From: Spirochaetia bacterium
GTDB lineage: Bacteria; Spirochaetota; Leptospiria; Turneriellales; JAOUFE01
NCBI GenBank assembly: GCA_029857955.1
Contig: JAOUFY010000022.1
Location: 1 to 41,891, forward strand
DNA length: 41,891 bases
Direction: 5' to 3'
The notes below the pieces were generated by a model. The model made no database searches and was not told where the DNA came from. It saw only the letters and a program-made list of their open reading frames with translations. Positions 18,122 through 25,768 of this stretch are shown piece by piece. Both the position numbers and the translations under genes were made by a program. The stretch's first letter is position 1, and each line of letters opens with the position of its first letter.

Positions 18122-18646
18122 TTAAAAATCAAGATAAAGTTTTACCTGAATAATATCTTTAATTAAAATACCTATTTCTTCATTAAATTTTTCATTTTTA
18201 CTTTTTTTATCTTTTTTTAAGACAGCTTTTTTCCAATAAACGGTTTCGCCATCTAACCTGACAAGAGAAAATATATTTGCATTTGCTTTAACCGGTGATA
18301 TGTTATATCTGACCTTCATGGGTTTATCTTTAAAACGTACCCATTCATCACTACCGACAAGCTCACGCTCCGCACCAGGTGAAGAAACCTCTAAAGTATA
18401 ATCATCTGACATTTTACCCATGTTCACTAAATTTGTCAATCTGGAATCTAAAGCCTTGGCGAATTTCCCACAATCAGAGACAGTTGGTGTTCCCCAGGGG
18501 TCATCAAGCTTATCCAATAAAACTCTGACCTTTAGACCACTTTTTCCATGAACAAGTTTAATATCATACAGCTTAAACCCTTTTTCAAGCGCCATTAGTG
18601 CTGCATCGCTTATGTCAAACTCTAAATCAAGTTTTCTCATTCTCAA
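18122..18646 (-). CDS. rimP: Ribosome maturation factor RimP
   Basis: A 174-residue RimP required for 30S maturation. Typical parts are 'ALEKGFKLYDIKLVHGKSGLKVRVLLDK', 'TVSDCGKFAKALDSRLTNL', 'YTLEVSSPGAERELVGSDEWVRFKDKPMKVRY', and an Sm-like C-terminus ending 'DIIQVKLYLDF'. It has two nearby ATGs (18646 and 18640), both plausible. It is first gene of the rimP-nusA-infB-rbfA operon, directly behind a leader terminator (18676-18701) and a TATAGT -10-like box. Confidence 0.93.
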   Translation of the reverse strand: MRMRKLDLEFDISDAALMALEKGFKLYDIKLVHGKSGLKVRVLLDKLDDPWGTPTVSDCGKFAKALDSRLTNLVNMGKMSDDYTLEVSSPGAERELVGSDEWVRFKDKPMKVRYNISPVKANANIFSLVRLDGETVYWKKAVLKKDKKSKNEKFNEEIGILIKDIIQVKLYLDF

Positions 18647-18675
18647 GTCTTATTGATACTATAAAAAGGTATATG

Positions 18676-18701
18676 AAAAAAAAAAGCGGCCTACGCCACT
18701 T
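18676..18701 (-). terminator. Intrinsic terminator / candidate attenuator in the rimP leader
   Basis: On the minus strand AAGTGGC (18695-18701), loop GTAG, GCCGCTT (18684-18690) form a 7-bp stem with one G-U pair, running straight into a T10 tract (18676-18685). It points toward rimP and lies 30 nt upstream of its start codon. The nearest minus-strand gene further upstream ends at 19814, beyond two plus-strand genes and a tRNA, so the hairpin is most simply an attenuator of the rimP operon. Insulation against antisense transcription is the alternative. Confidence 0.65.
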
Positions 18702-18805
18702 AAATGAACTCAATATAGATTAATTCAACCTGTCAACCATTTTATTAAATTATCATTGCATGGATGTTAATCAAGTAAAAATTGGAAAACCGAAAATAAA
18801 AACAC

Positions 18806-18945
18806 GGGGTTGTCGAATAAGTCAAAATTTGAACAGCGAAGACGCAAAGAACGCAAAGGAATTAAAGAAAATGACAAGAAAAATCCCTTTATTTCTTTAC
18901 TTTGCGCCCTTCGCCCCTTTGCGGTGAAACTTTTTAGACAGCCCC
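18806..18945. mobile_element. MITE-like 140-bp inverted-repeat element
   Basis: The ends are inverted repeats matching at 14 of 17 positions: GGGGTTGTCGAATAAGT at the left, and the reverse complement of the right end reads GGGGCTGTCTAAAAAGT. Inside are subterminal inverted repeats rich in GCGAAGACGCAAAGAACGCAAAG on one side and CTTTGCG/CTTCGCC/CTTTGCGG on the other, so the whole can fold into one long hairpin. There is no transposase. The ends resemble insertion-sequence termini, so it may be mobilised in trans. No clear target duplication is visible. The 329-bp gap it sits in has no real gene. Confidence 0.7.
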
Positions 18946-18975
18946 ATAACATGAAAACAAGAACAGAGTTAAAAA

Positions 18976-19353
18976 ATGGAAACAAAAAATAAATACAATT
19001 CTGATAATTTTATTAAAGACATTAAACTTTTTTTACTGACAGGACCGACACTTTTAGTTTGGATATCAGCTATAGTGCATTATCCAAAAAATTCAAAGTA
19101 TTTTTTACTATCAATTCAAAATGCTTTAATTTCAGTTATTTTTATTTTTATTTATAGTTTTTTCATTGTGATAAATTTATTTTTTCAAATTCCTTCAGAA
19201 AGTAGTTTATTAATTATTGAGTCAACCTTATCAACGATATATCTAATAATAACATTATATTGTTTTTACCTCTTTAGGCAAAAAGAAAAAATCGCCTTAT
19301 CAAAGATAGTAGATTCTTTGCTTGACCGTGTGTTTTTAGTCGAAACTTTGTAA
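18976..19353 (+). CDS. Small membrane protein of unknown function
   Basis: A 125-residue protein with three hydrophobic segments: 'IKLFLLTGPTLLVWISAIVHY', 'NALISVIFIFIYSFFIVINLFF' and 'STIYLIITLYCFYLFRQK'. The charged ends suggest a cytoplasmic N-terminus, 'METKNKYNSDNFIKD'. I do not recognise the family, although the arrangement is like small DUF4870-type membrane proteins. It begins 30 nt after the MITE-like element and is followed 34 nt later by tRNA-Arg. Codon use is as AT-rich as its neighbours. Confidence 0.6.
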   Translation: METKNKYNSDNFIKDIKLFLLTGPTLLVWISAIVHYPKNSKYFLLSIQNALISVIFIFIYSFFIVINLFFQIPSESSLLIIESTLSTIYLIITLYCFYLFRQKEKIALSKIVDSLLDRVFLVETL

Positions 19354-19387
19354 TTAATTGTTTAAGCATGAAATGTTTAATTAACAA

Positions 19388-19461
19388 GCGCCCATAGCTC
19401 AGTTGGATAGAGTGTCTGACTACGAATCAGGAGGTCTGAGGTTCGAATCCTCATGGGCGCA
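19388..19461 (+). tRNA. tRNA-Arg (ACG)
   Basis: The acceptor GCGCCCA pairs with TGGGCGC. The D arm is 'AGCTCAGTTGGATAGAGT', and the anticodon arm CTGAC-TACGAA-TCAG region gives anticodon ACG (A34 is normally edited to inosine by TadA). The T loop is GGTTCGAATCC. The discriminator is A and CCA is not encoded. It is a third Arg isoacceptor in this window and the only tRNA on the plus strand. Confidence 0.97.
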
Positions 19462-19538
19462 AATTCTAATTGACAGCATATGTCAAGTGTTGATTTAGTT
19501 AAAATTCTATCAAGTTAAATTAATAAAGGCATACAAAA

Positions 19539-19787
19539 ATGAAGGAAATGGAAATTACAAAGGTTTTAAATCTGGTAAAAGGAAATAAATACGAAGCTGC
19601 ATGCGCTGCATTTGACCTCGTTGATCATATTTTCAAAGTAGATGTTCCTAAAAGTATGCGTACACGTAAACTATCTGTACAGGCAATGTCTTTATTGCAT
19701 GATGGTGTGATTAAATTCGGTTATGAGAATAAAAATGATATTGTTGAAAACAAAAGTAACCGCGATAATAAATCAGAAGAAGAATAA
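19539..19787 (+). CDS. rpoZ: Probable RNA polymerase omega subunit
   Basis: An 82-residue protein. The core 'NKYEAACAAFDLVDHIF' lines up by eye with the omega motif 'N-R-Y-E-x-x-x-A-A-x-x-A-R', and 'KLSVQAMSLLHDGVIKFGYE' with the following 'KPTVxALxExxxGxI' helix. A charged tail, 'KNDIVENKSNRDNKSEEE', follows. Spirochaete omega subunits are divergent in the same way. Omega binds the beta-prime subunit and aids polymerase assembly. The spacing from tRNA-Arg is 77 nt, and it converges on the XPB-like gene. It could instead be an unrelated small helical protein. Confidence 0.6.
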   Translation: MKEMEITKVLNLVKGNKYEAACAAFDLVDHIFKVDVPKSMRTRKLSVQAMSLLHDGVIKFGYENKNDIVENKSNRDNKSEEE

Positions 19788-19794
19788 AAACCGC

Positions 19795-19830
19795 TTAAGT
19801 TAAATTATTGGAATCAACGGATTAACTTAA
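19795..19830. terminator. Possible bidirectional transcript-end hairpin
   Basis: ttaagttaa (19795-19803) and ttaacttaa (19822-19830) are perfect 9-bp reverse complements at the convergent ends of the rpoZ-like gene and the XPB-like gene; the right arm falls in the latter's last codons. There is no U tract on either strand, so termination is only suggested by position. Confidence 0.35.
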
Positions 19831-21787
19831 CAATCATTTCAAGTTTTTCAGCGACTTCCATTACTTCCTGAACCTTGTTTTTATAGATTATAAGCGCTGT
19901 ATCCGAAAGTTCTTTTTTAACTATTTTTTTACCTTTAATTTGTCCAAGAAGCGATTCCATTAGTTTTGAACTTCCAGTTTCCAGAAGTACAACACCTTCT
20001 TCAATATTTACAATAGGAAGTACTTCACTCCAATCATTGATTAAAAATAGTACGTTTTGCGGTACCCTGTTTTTTGAACTGAAATTTAAAAATTCGATAA
20101 AATTATTTATATTATTACCAAGTAACAAGCCCTCCTGCAGCGATTCTTTCGTTATTTGAAAATTATAAACCTTATCATAGTCTTTTAAAATTGTAAAAGA
20201 TTTTAACAAATGCAGGCCGTTTATCGATAGTTGATCCGGCATTGCTACAATCGTTGCATCAGGGTTTACAATGATTGCTCCAGGAGTGTCATTTTGAGAC
20301 AATTCTTCATTAAAGAAAAAATACATCCCTAAAGGCGATAACCGTATAAATCGTTTTGGATATTCAACCTCAAGCAAACCAAAAATATTCAAGTAAAATA
20401 ATGATGATATAATTGCGCTGCGGCTCTCATGATACATGTTTTTAAAATTACGAATCTTAAATTCAGGTGTAAGTACAACCCACTCTCGTATCAACGTTGT
20501 AACCAGCACCTTTACATAAATACCTTTTTCTGCCTGAATGATATCCAGACATTTTTGTAAAATGTCTCTTTTAAAAAATGGAACGTCCATTGGTAAAAAC
20601 ACTTCATTACCTACCATTCTCTTCTCAGCTGCTTCGGCTGTTGTTTCCATTAAATCATGAAGAGTGCTGAGCGGATCTTTTTGTAGAAACTCCTCATAAG
20701 ATTCTAATAAAATGATATCTTCTCCGCGCAGATCAACAAGATTAAAAAGTTTAAGGAAAGGAAGTATAATTTCAATTAAATGCACCTGACTTTTTTCAGG
20801 AAATAGCCGTAAATCCATCTCGATCAGCGATTCTTCGCTCTTTTTTATATCAGCCTGCTTTATTTTTTCAGATTGAGCCAGAGTAAGACCTTTATTCGAT
20901 ATAAATAAAAGTAATTTCTTGATATTTAAAATAAAATCAAATTCGTTAGAAATAACTCTATGCTGCAGTTCTTTTATTCCGCTGGCTTTTGGAAAAACAG
21001 GACTGACTTTCAAATATTGAAAAAGTTCTAAAGGTATAATAAGAGCTCTCACAAACCTCTCATCAATATAATATGTATCAATTAAAACCTGTAATCCATG
21101 TAATCTTCGTAATGTTTTTTCCTGTTGGAGCTTTTTTTCCTGCATTACAATACGCGCAGCATTAATTTCAATAAGGCCGCCGTTTGAAAAAGCCTCATCT
21201 AATAAAAATATTTCTTCGTCGCTTAATTCTGATATAATTTTTTCAAGAAATTCATCACTTACAGCATATGCTGCTTTAGCGGAAATAGCATCAAATTTTC
21301 CAATTAATTTTTCGTATTTTGGATCAAAATCATCAATAGCTCCGGATGAAATTTCTTTTTCAATTGAATAAAGAAGTTTTTGACCATTTTCATTTGTATC
21401 AATTTTTATAACATTTCTTATTTCTTCAAATGGATAGTATTTGTCAAGATTACTGGTAATTCGTTCTCGATTTTTTCGCTGATAAACCAGCATGAGATGT
21501 TTTAAAACAGCCAGTTCTTTTTCAACGTTTATTGGAAGTAATTTAATTTTTCGAGATATTTCGCCTAAGGTTAAAATACTTTTACTTTCAATAATGATTG
21601 AATATATTAAAACCTGTAATGGCGTTAATTTTTCTAACACTCCTTTAAGAAAATATTCATCAATTGATATTGTTAGTAGGGATTGAATGATTGACTTTTT
21701 ATCTGATGGAATTTTTTGCATATCCCATATTTCAGCTATTCTTTTTAATTGATCATATTCCAGTTTATTTAACTCTTCTTGCAACAT
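19814..21787 (-). CDS. XPB/Ssl2-type helicase-associated domain protein (no helicase core)
   Basis: A 657-residue soluble protein. Residues ~5-50 ('LEYDQLKRIAEIWDMQKIPSDKKSIIQSLL') resemble a SAP-like helix-turn-helix. The middle has several winged-helix-like stretches, such as 'LSDEEIFLLDEAFSNGGLIEIN' and 'QKCLDIIQAEKGIYVKVLVTTLIREW'. The last ~160 residues match the Helicase_C_3 pattern of XPB-like proteins: 'IIVNPDATIVAMPDQLSINGLHLLKSFTILKDYDKVY..ITKESLQEGLLLG..FIEFLNFSSKNRVPQNVLFLINDW'. There are no Walker A or DEAD-type motifs, so it has no helicase activity of its own. It may partner an XPB helicase encoded elsewhere; role in DNA repair or transcription is an inference. Confidence 0.75.
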   Translation of the reverse strand: MLQEELNKLEYDQLKRIAEIWDMQKIPSDKKSIIQSLLTISIDEYFLKGVLEKLTPLQVLIYSIIIESKSILTLGEISRKIKLLPINVEKELAVLKHLMLVYQRKNRERITSNLDKYYPFEEIRNVIKIDTNENGQKLLYSIEKEISSGAIDDFDPKYEKLIGKFDAISAKAAYAVSDEFLEKIISELSDEEIFLLDEAFSNGGLIEINAARIVMQEKKLQQEKTLRRLHGLQVLIDTYYIDERFVRALIIPLELFQYLKVSPVFPKASGIKELQHRVISNEFDFILNIKKLLLFISNKGLTLAQSEKIKQADIKKSEESLIEMDLRLFPEKSQVHLIEIILPFLKLFNLVDLRGEDIILLESYEEFLQKDPLSTLHDLMETTAEAAEKRMVGNEVFLPMDVPFFKRDILQKCLDIIQAEKGIYVKVLVTTLIREWVVLTPEFKIRNFKNMYHESRSAIISSLFYLNIFGLLEVEYPKRFIRLSPLGMYFFFNEELSQNDTPGAIIVNPDATIVAMPDQLSINGLHLLKSFTILKDYDKVYNFQITKESLQEGLLLGNNINNFIEFLNFSSKNRVPQNVLFLINDWSEVLPIVNIEEGVVLLETGSSKLMESLLGQIKGKKIVKKELSDTALIIYKNKVQEVMEVAEKLEMIVKLIR

Positions 21788-22544
21788 TAGACTATCTTGA
21801 TTTATGAGATAGGGTATTTATGTATAAATTACTCTGGCTGTAAAATAAGTTTTATATTTATTTAACCTTTAATTGTAACTTATCTAAAAATTGCCATTTT
21901 TTAATGAAAAATAAAAGAATTTAACCAAATGAAGGGTATAAACTGAATAAATTCCTTGAAAATTACAATTATTTATAATATTTTCCATATTGTAAATAAT
22001 GAAAATATGGTATGCCATTAACGTTTGCTGCTCAAGTAAAGCTTTTATAGACTTGCAAAAATCAATGCAAGAGCAAAACATTTTATCTGTAACTGTGCTA
22101 AATCGGGCGTTTAAATGGAGAACAAATTTAATTTGGTTGGGCAGTTTCGATTTTAGCTTAGAAAGTAAAATGTTTAATACAAATCTTAAATCTGGAAAAT
22201 AGAAACGCAAAACACGAGCACCGCGAAGATGACATAGCAGGTCCCCGCTTATGAGCTGTAAGTGTTGATAGGAAATATTAACTTAATACGTTTGTATATT
22301 TTATATTTATACAAGGTTAGATAATTATTTTTTCTTTCAATTATTGCCAAGCAGATGATTCATCAGGAAAATCTAATTTATGTAGCCCCATAATATCTGG
22401 AAAGGTTTTAATATCTATACTATAAATATTATATGTGTGTAAACACAATAATAAAATAGAAAAAATTTCAACACTTATACCTCACAAAATTATACACCCG
22501 AAGTTTATAGAAAATAAAAAAAATTAAAATTAATCATTAAACAA
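21788..22544. other. 757-bp gap without a convincing gene
   Basis: This is an AT-rich region between two minus-strand genes. Two short overlapping frames at 21884-22210 and 21999-22202 look random, apart from a plus-strand C-terminal 'GSFDFSLESKMFNTN' with a faint likeness to the second phospholipase-D motif. On the minus strand, 22481-22341 is an open 46-codon frame without an ATG ending 'SIDIKTFPDIMGLHKLDFPD', which reads like a protein C-terminus. The stretch may hold decayed gene remnants. A short GC-richer patch at 22200-22265 resembles the inner part of the MITE at 18806 only weakly. Confidence 0.4.
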
Positions 22545-23654
22545 TTATTTTAAATGTGATTTTAAAATTTTCCAATTGGTAGAAAACTTTTTAACGTTTA
22601 ACGGAGGATATTTTTTGTAAATCTTTGCAAGTTCATCTGCTCTTTTTTCTGATAAAGGATGAGTTAATAACCATGACATCGATTTTAATTCTTTTTCATT
22701 TTCAGACATTTTTTTAAAAAATTGAATCATTCCATCTGCAGGAATTCCTGCATTACTAAGCAATATTATACCTTCTTTATCTGCCTCTGTTTCCATATTA
22801 CGGCTATATCCAAGTGAGAGTAATTCAGAACCAACTTCGAGAATTACTGAACCAGCATCTGCCATATCACCAACAATGACTTGAAAAAGTACAGATAGCC
22901 CCATTCTGCTTACAATTTGTTTCATCGCATGTCGTTTTTCTACATGCATGATTTCGTGTGCCAAGATTCCGGCTAATTCTTCAGGAGAATCAACTTTTAA
23001 CAATATTCCTGTAAAAATTACAATTTTACCGCCTGGTAATGCAAATGCATTTTCAACTGGCGACTTTAACACCGTGATGTTATATTTAAATGGCGTATTT
23101 TTTAAAGAAACACTGAGCCTGTTTTTAATTTCTTCGATAGATTGAAGTACGTACTTATCTTCTATTTTCGTACTTCCGGGAGCCATCGATGCAATTGCAG
23201 AAGGATATCCAAGTTCGCCAATTTTTTCATCCCATTTTACGGGTATTAGTTTAACAATAATTCCAGCGCTTTGAGTAAAAGCTATTGACATTAATCCTGA
23301 AAAAAAGACAATAATAAGAATAATACCGGCTATTTTATTAAACTTTTTCTTTTTTTGAATTCCTGTTGCCTGCATTGCCTTTTGACGAACAATTTCATTT
23401 GAACTGGCGCTGATTTCTTTAAGTAACGAAAGATCTTGAACTAAAATGGCAGGTGATGTCACATTATGATCGGGATAAATGTACAACATATTATTGTCAA
23501 AACCGCCTGCCACTAATTTCGCATTTTTTAAATCAAACTCAACACTTCCTGAATCATGTCGTGCAATCAATAAATCTCCATGAAATAATTGCAATTCAAC
23601 AGAGACTTTTCCGTCGGTAAATTGTTCGGAATATAAAGTAGCTTTATAATTCAT
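22545..23654 (-). CDS. M48-family membrane metallopeptidase
   Basis: A 369-residue zinc protease. Residues 1-70 form a beta-rich N-terminal domain ('FHGDLLIARHDSGSVEFDL') common in membrane M48 proteins. Basic residues 'KKKKFNK' precede a membrane segment, 'IAGIILIIVFFSGLMSIAFTQ' (~108-128). The catalytic domain contains 'NAFALPGGKIVIFTGIL', zinc motif 'HEIMH' (233-237) and the third ligand in 'METEADKEGI' (Glu ~290). Such proteins degrade or process membrane and periplasmic proteins (HtpX, BepA and Oma1 relatives). The ATG overlaps the stop of the upstream AIM24 gene by 4 nt, indicating co-translation with the AIM24 cluster. Confidence 0.92.
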   Translation of the reverse strand: MNYKATLYSEQFTDGKVSVELQLFHGDLLIARHDSGSVEFDLKNAKLVAGGFDNNMLYIYPDHNVTSPAILVQDLSLLKEISASSNEIVRQKAMQATGIQKKKKFNKIAGIILIIVFFSGLMSIAFTQSAGIIVKLIPVKWDEKIGELGYPSAIASMAPGSTKIEDKYVLQSIEEIKNRLSVSLKNTPFKYNITVLKSPVENAFALPGGKIVIFTGILLKVDSPEELAGILAHEIMHVEKRHAMKQIVSRMGLSVLFQVIVGDMADAGSVILEVGSELLSLGYSRNMETEADKEGIILLSNAGIPADGMIQFFKKMSENEKELKSMSWLLTHPLSEKRADELAKIYKKYPPLNVKKFSTNWKILKSHLK

Positions 23655-24325
23655 TGTCGACTTTCAACTTTACGCCAGCCATCAGCCCATACCGCAAAAG
23701 AGCTGTGATTTCGCGTTTGTATATAAGCTTTTCCATGTCCCTTAAATCTACAAACAAAACCTTCACCGCTTAAAAATAGTGATTTTAAACCTCCGACCTT
23801 TTCAATGGAAAAGTCAAGAGAAGGCTCAAAGCCGACAATATGGCCATTGTCAATAACATATTCACCGTTGATCACAATTTCTTCAATGGCTCCAAAGCTT
23901 GAAAAAAACAAACTTCCGGTTCCTTCTATTTTTTGAAACATAAGACCTTCACCGCCAAAGAGAGATTTAAAACCACCCCATTTGCTCTCAATTTTTAAAT
24001 CAGGGCTTCCGCAGACATATGCTCCCCTGCTTAAAATCAGCGCTTCATTTTTTAATTCTCTAAAATGAAGATCACCCATGGTTTCTGGCGCAAAAATAAT
24101 TTCACCAGAACCTCCATTTGCTGTAAATTTATTTTGAAAAAAACTTTCTCCGGAAAATACCATTCTTTTTAATGACCCCATTACACCGCCTCTGGCTGAT
24201 GTTTCAATGGCAATGTTTGATGTCATGGAGACCATAGCCCCTGCTTCGGCAACGATACATTCGCCGTCGTTTAATGTTATTTTTACTACTGGAAAATCAG
24301 GTTTACCAATGAGTTCGTGTTTCAT
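23651..24325 (-). CDS. AIM24 family protein, copy 3
   Basis: A 224-residue protein of the AIM24/TIGR00266 family (DUF124), a beta-helix-like fold named after yeast Aim24; the bacterial role is unknown. Family signatures are 'GECIVAEAGAMVSMTSNIAIET', 'GSGEIIFAPETMGDLH', 'YVIDNGHIVGFEPSLDFSIEK' and 'SGEGFVCRFKGHGKAYIQTRN'. There is no signal peptide or membrane segment. It is third in transcription order of three paralogues and is joined to the M48 protease gene by an ATGA overlap; it starts 18 nt after copy 2. Confidence 0.93.
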   Translation of the reverse strand: MKHELIGKPDFPVVKITLNDGECIVAEAGAMVSMTSNIAIETSARGGVMGSLKRMVFSGESFFQNKFTANGGSGEIIFAPETMGDLHFRELKNEALILSRGAYVCGSPDLKIESKWGGFKSLFGGEGLMFQKIEGTGSLFFSSFGAIEEIVINGEYVIDNGHIVGFEPSLDFSIEKVGGLKSLFLSGEGFVCRFKGHGKAYIQTRNHSSFAVWADGWRKVESRQ

Positions 24326-24343
24326 AATTCCTCCATATAATAA

Positions 24344-25021
24344 TTATTTTTTCTTTGGCGGCAAGGTAGCCCGAAGCCACTGCCCCAATTGAGGTACATT
24401 GCGCGACTGTATCCATACATTTCCATGCCCTGAAAATCTCGCCACTAACCCTTCTCCGCCAATTAAAAAGCTTTTCCAGCTTCCAAATTTTTCAATTTTA
24501 TAGTTTAAAGATTCATCAAAAGCAACTATATGACCGGTATCGACGATAAAACTTCCACTTACATTTCGCTTTTCTATTCCACCATAGCTCGATAAAAGAA
24601 CTTTTCCTTTTCCGCTTAATTTTAAAAAAAATAAACTTTCGCCGCTAAAAAATCCTTTTAATCCCTGAAACTTTGTATCGATATCTATGGAATCTTCTGC
24701 TCCAAGAAAACCTGTTGATTGAACAAAAATAGTAGAATTGTCCAGTTCTTCTAGAATGATATCTCCCGGTAATGTCGGGGCAAGTTTTACTTCGCCTTTT
24801 GTACCATTTGTTGAGAAAATATTCATCCAGAAAGATTCTCCTCCAAAAAATGCGGCTTTTAAACTTTTTAAAACGCCGCCGCGAGAGGCTTTTTCAGTTT
24901 TCATATTTACATTTGCTGACTTGGCAACCATGGTGCCTGCCTCTGCTCTTATTTTATCGTCAGCATCAAGCGTTACACAGGCCATGGCAAACCCTGGTTT
25001 ATATTTAATATCTATCTTCAT
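24344..25021 (-). CDS. AIM24 family protein, copy 2
   Basis: A 225-residue paralogue of its neighbours, sharing 'DDKIRAEAGTMVAKSANVNMKT', 'KGEVKLAPTLPGDIILEEL', 'FIVDTGHIVAFDESLNYKIEK' and 'IGGEGLVARFSGHGNVWIQSRN'. It ends with a basic tail 'LPPKKK' that the other copies lack. The copies are clearly homologous but well diverged, so the duplications are old. It starts 20 nt after copy 1. Confidence 0.93.
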   Translation of the reverse strand: MKIDIKYKPGFAMACVTLDADDKIRAEAGTMVAKSANVNMKTEKASRGGVLKSLKAAFFGGESFWMNIFSTNGTKGEVKLAPTLPGDIILEELDNSTIFVQSTGFLGAEDSIDIDTKFQGLKGFFSGESLFFLKLSGKGKVLLSSYGGIEKRNVSGSFIVDTGHIVAFDESLNYKIEKFGSWKSFLIGGEGLVARFSGHGNVWIQSRNVPQLGQWLRATLPPKKK

Positions 25022-25041
25022 ATCATTACCTTATTAATTTA

Positions 25042-25704
25042 CTATGACGGAAGAAATCTCATCAGCCAACTGATGAATCCTCTCGGAACTCGGGTCTGTA
25101 TCCACAATTTACCATGTCCTTTAAAACGCATGGTTAAACCCTCGCCTGAAAATATGGTCGACTTCCAGCCTCCGGTTTTTGATACTGTGAAATCGAGAGT
25201 TTTTTCAAAGGCCACCATATGACCTGTATCGAGAATGTATTCTCCATCGACATTAACTTCCACGATACCGCCGTACGAGCTTAAGTATAAACTACCGCTG
25301 CCGCCGGCTTCCAGTAAAAATACGCCTTCGCTTGAGAAAAAACTTTTTAAACCGCCAAAACGGGTTTTTAATGAAACCGCGGTTTCAGAACAAAGATACG
25401 AACCTTTTTGAATCACAACCGGTGTATCGCTTACATTTAATTTAAATATATCACCCGCCAGATCAGGCGCAAATCCAACATTCACAGGTTTTTCTTTGGC
25501 GGTAAAAACGTTAAAAAACATACTTTCTCCGCCTAAAATTTTTCTTAAAACAGCAGCTAAAAAACCGCCGCCAAGAATTGAGTTAATGTGAATATCATCG
25601 CTCATATACACCATTACTCCGGCTTCCGCCTGAATGGATTCACCTGGTGAAAGCTCAACATCCAGCAAGGCATAGGATGGATTGTGTTTTATCGTATGTT
25701 TCAT
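25042..25704 (-). CDS. AIM24 family protein, copy 1
   Basis: A 220-residue protein, first in transcription order of the AIM24 triplet. Signatures are 'GESIQAEAGVMVYMSDDIHINS', 'PVNVGFAPDLAGDIFKLN', 'YILDTGHMVAFEKTLDFTVSK' and 'FSGEGLTMRFKGHGKLWIQTRVP'. It has a slightly hydrophobic end, 'FISWLMRFLPS'. It lies downstream of murD, separated by the GC-rich element at 25769-25845, so it probably has its own promoter in the 150-bp gap. Confidence 0.93.
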   Translation of the reverse strand: MKHTIKHNPSYALLDVELSPGESIQAEAGVMVYMSDDIHINSILGGGFLAAVLRKILGGESMFFNVFTAKEKPVNVGFAPDLAGDIFKLNVSDTPVVIQKGSYLCSETAVSLKTRFGGLKSFFSSEGVFLLEAGGSGSLYLSSYGGIVEVNVDGEYILDTGHMVAFEKTLDFTVSKTGGWKSTIFSGEGLTMRFKGHGKLWIQTRVPRGFISWLMRFLPS

Positions 25705-25768
25705 AAATTATTTATAATAAAGATTATCGTTTCGTCAATTTCTTTTTGCACAGCAGTAAAAAAACATT

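Noticed and set aside
18767-18992. Two frames on opposite strands (18767-18985 minus, 18810-18992 plus)
   Set aside because: Both are translations of the MITE-like inverted repeat.
21884-22210. Minus-strand 108-codon frame as a gene
   Set aside because: Random composition, no ribosome binding site and no domain; kept only as part of the gap description.
22200-22265. Second copy of the MITE
   Set aside because: Only a few CGCAAA/GCGAAGA words are shared; no terminal repeats.
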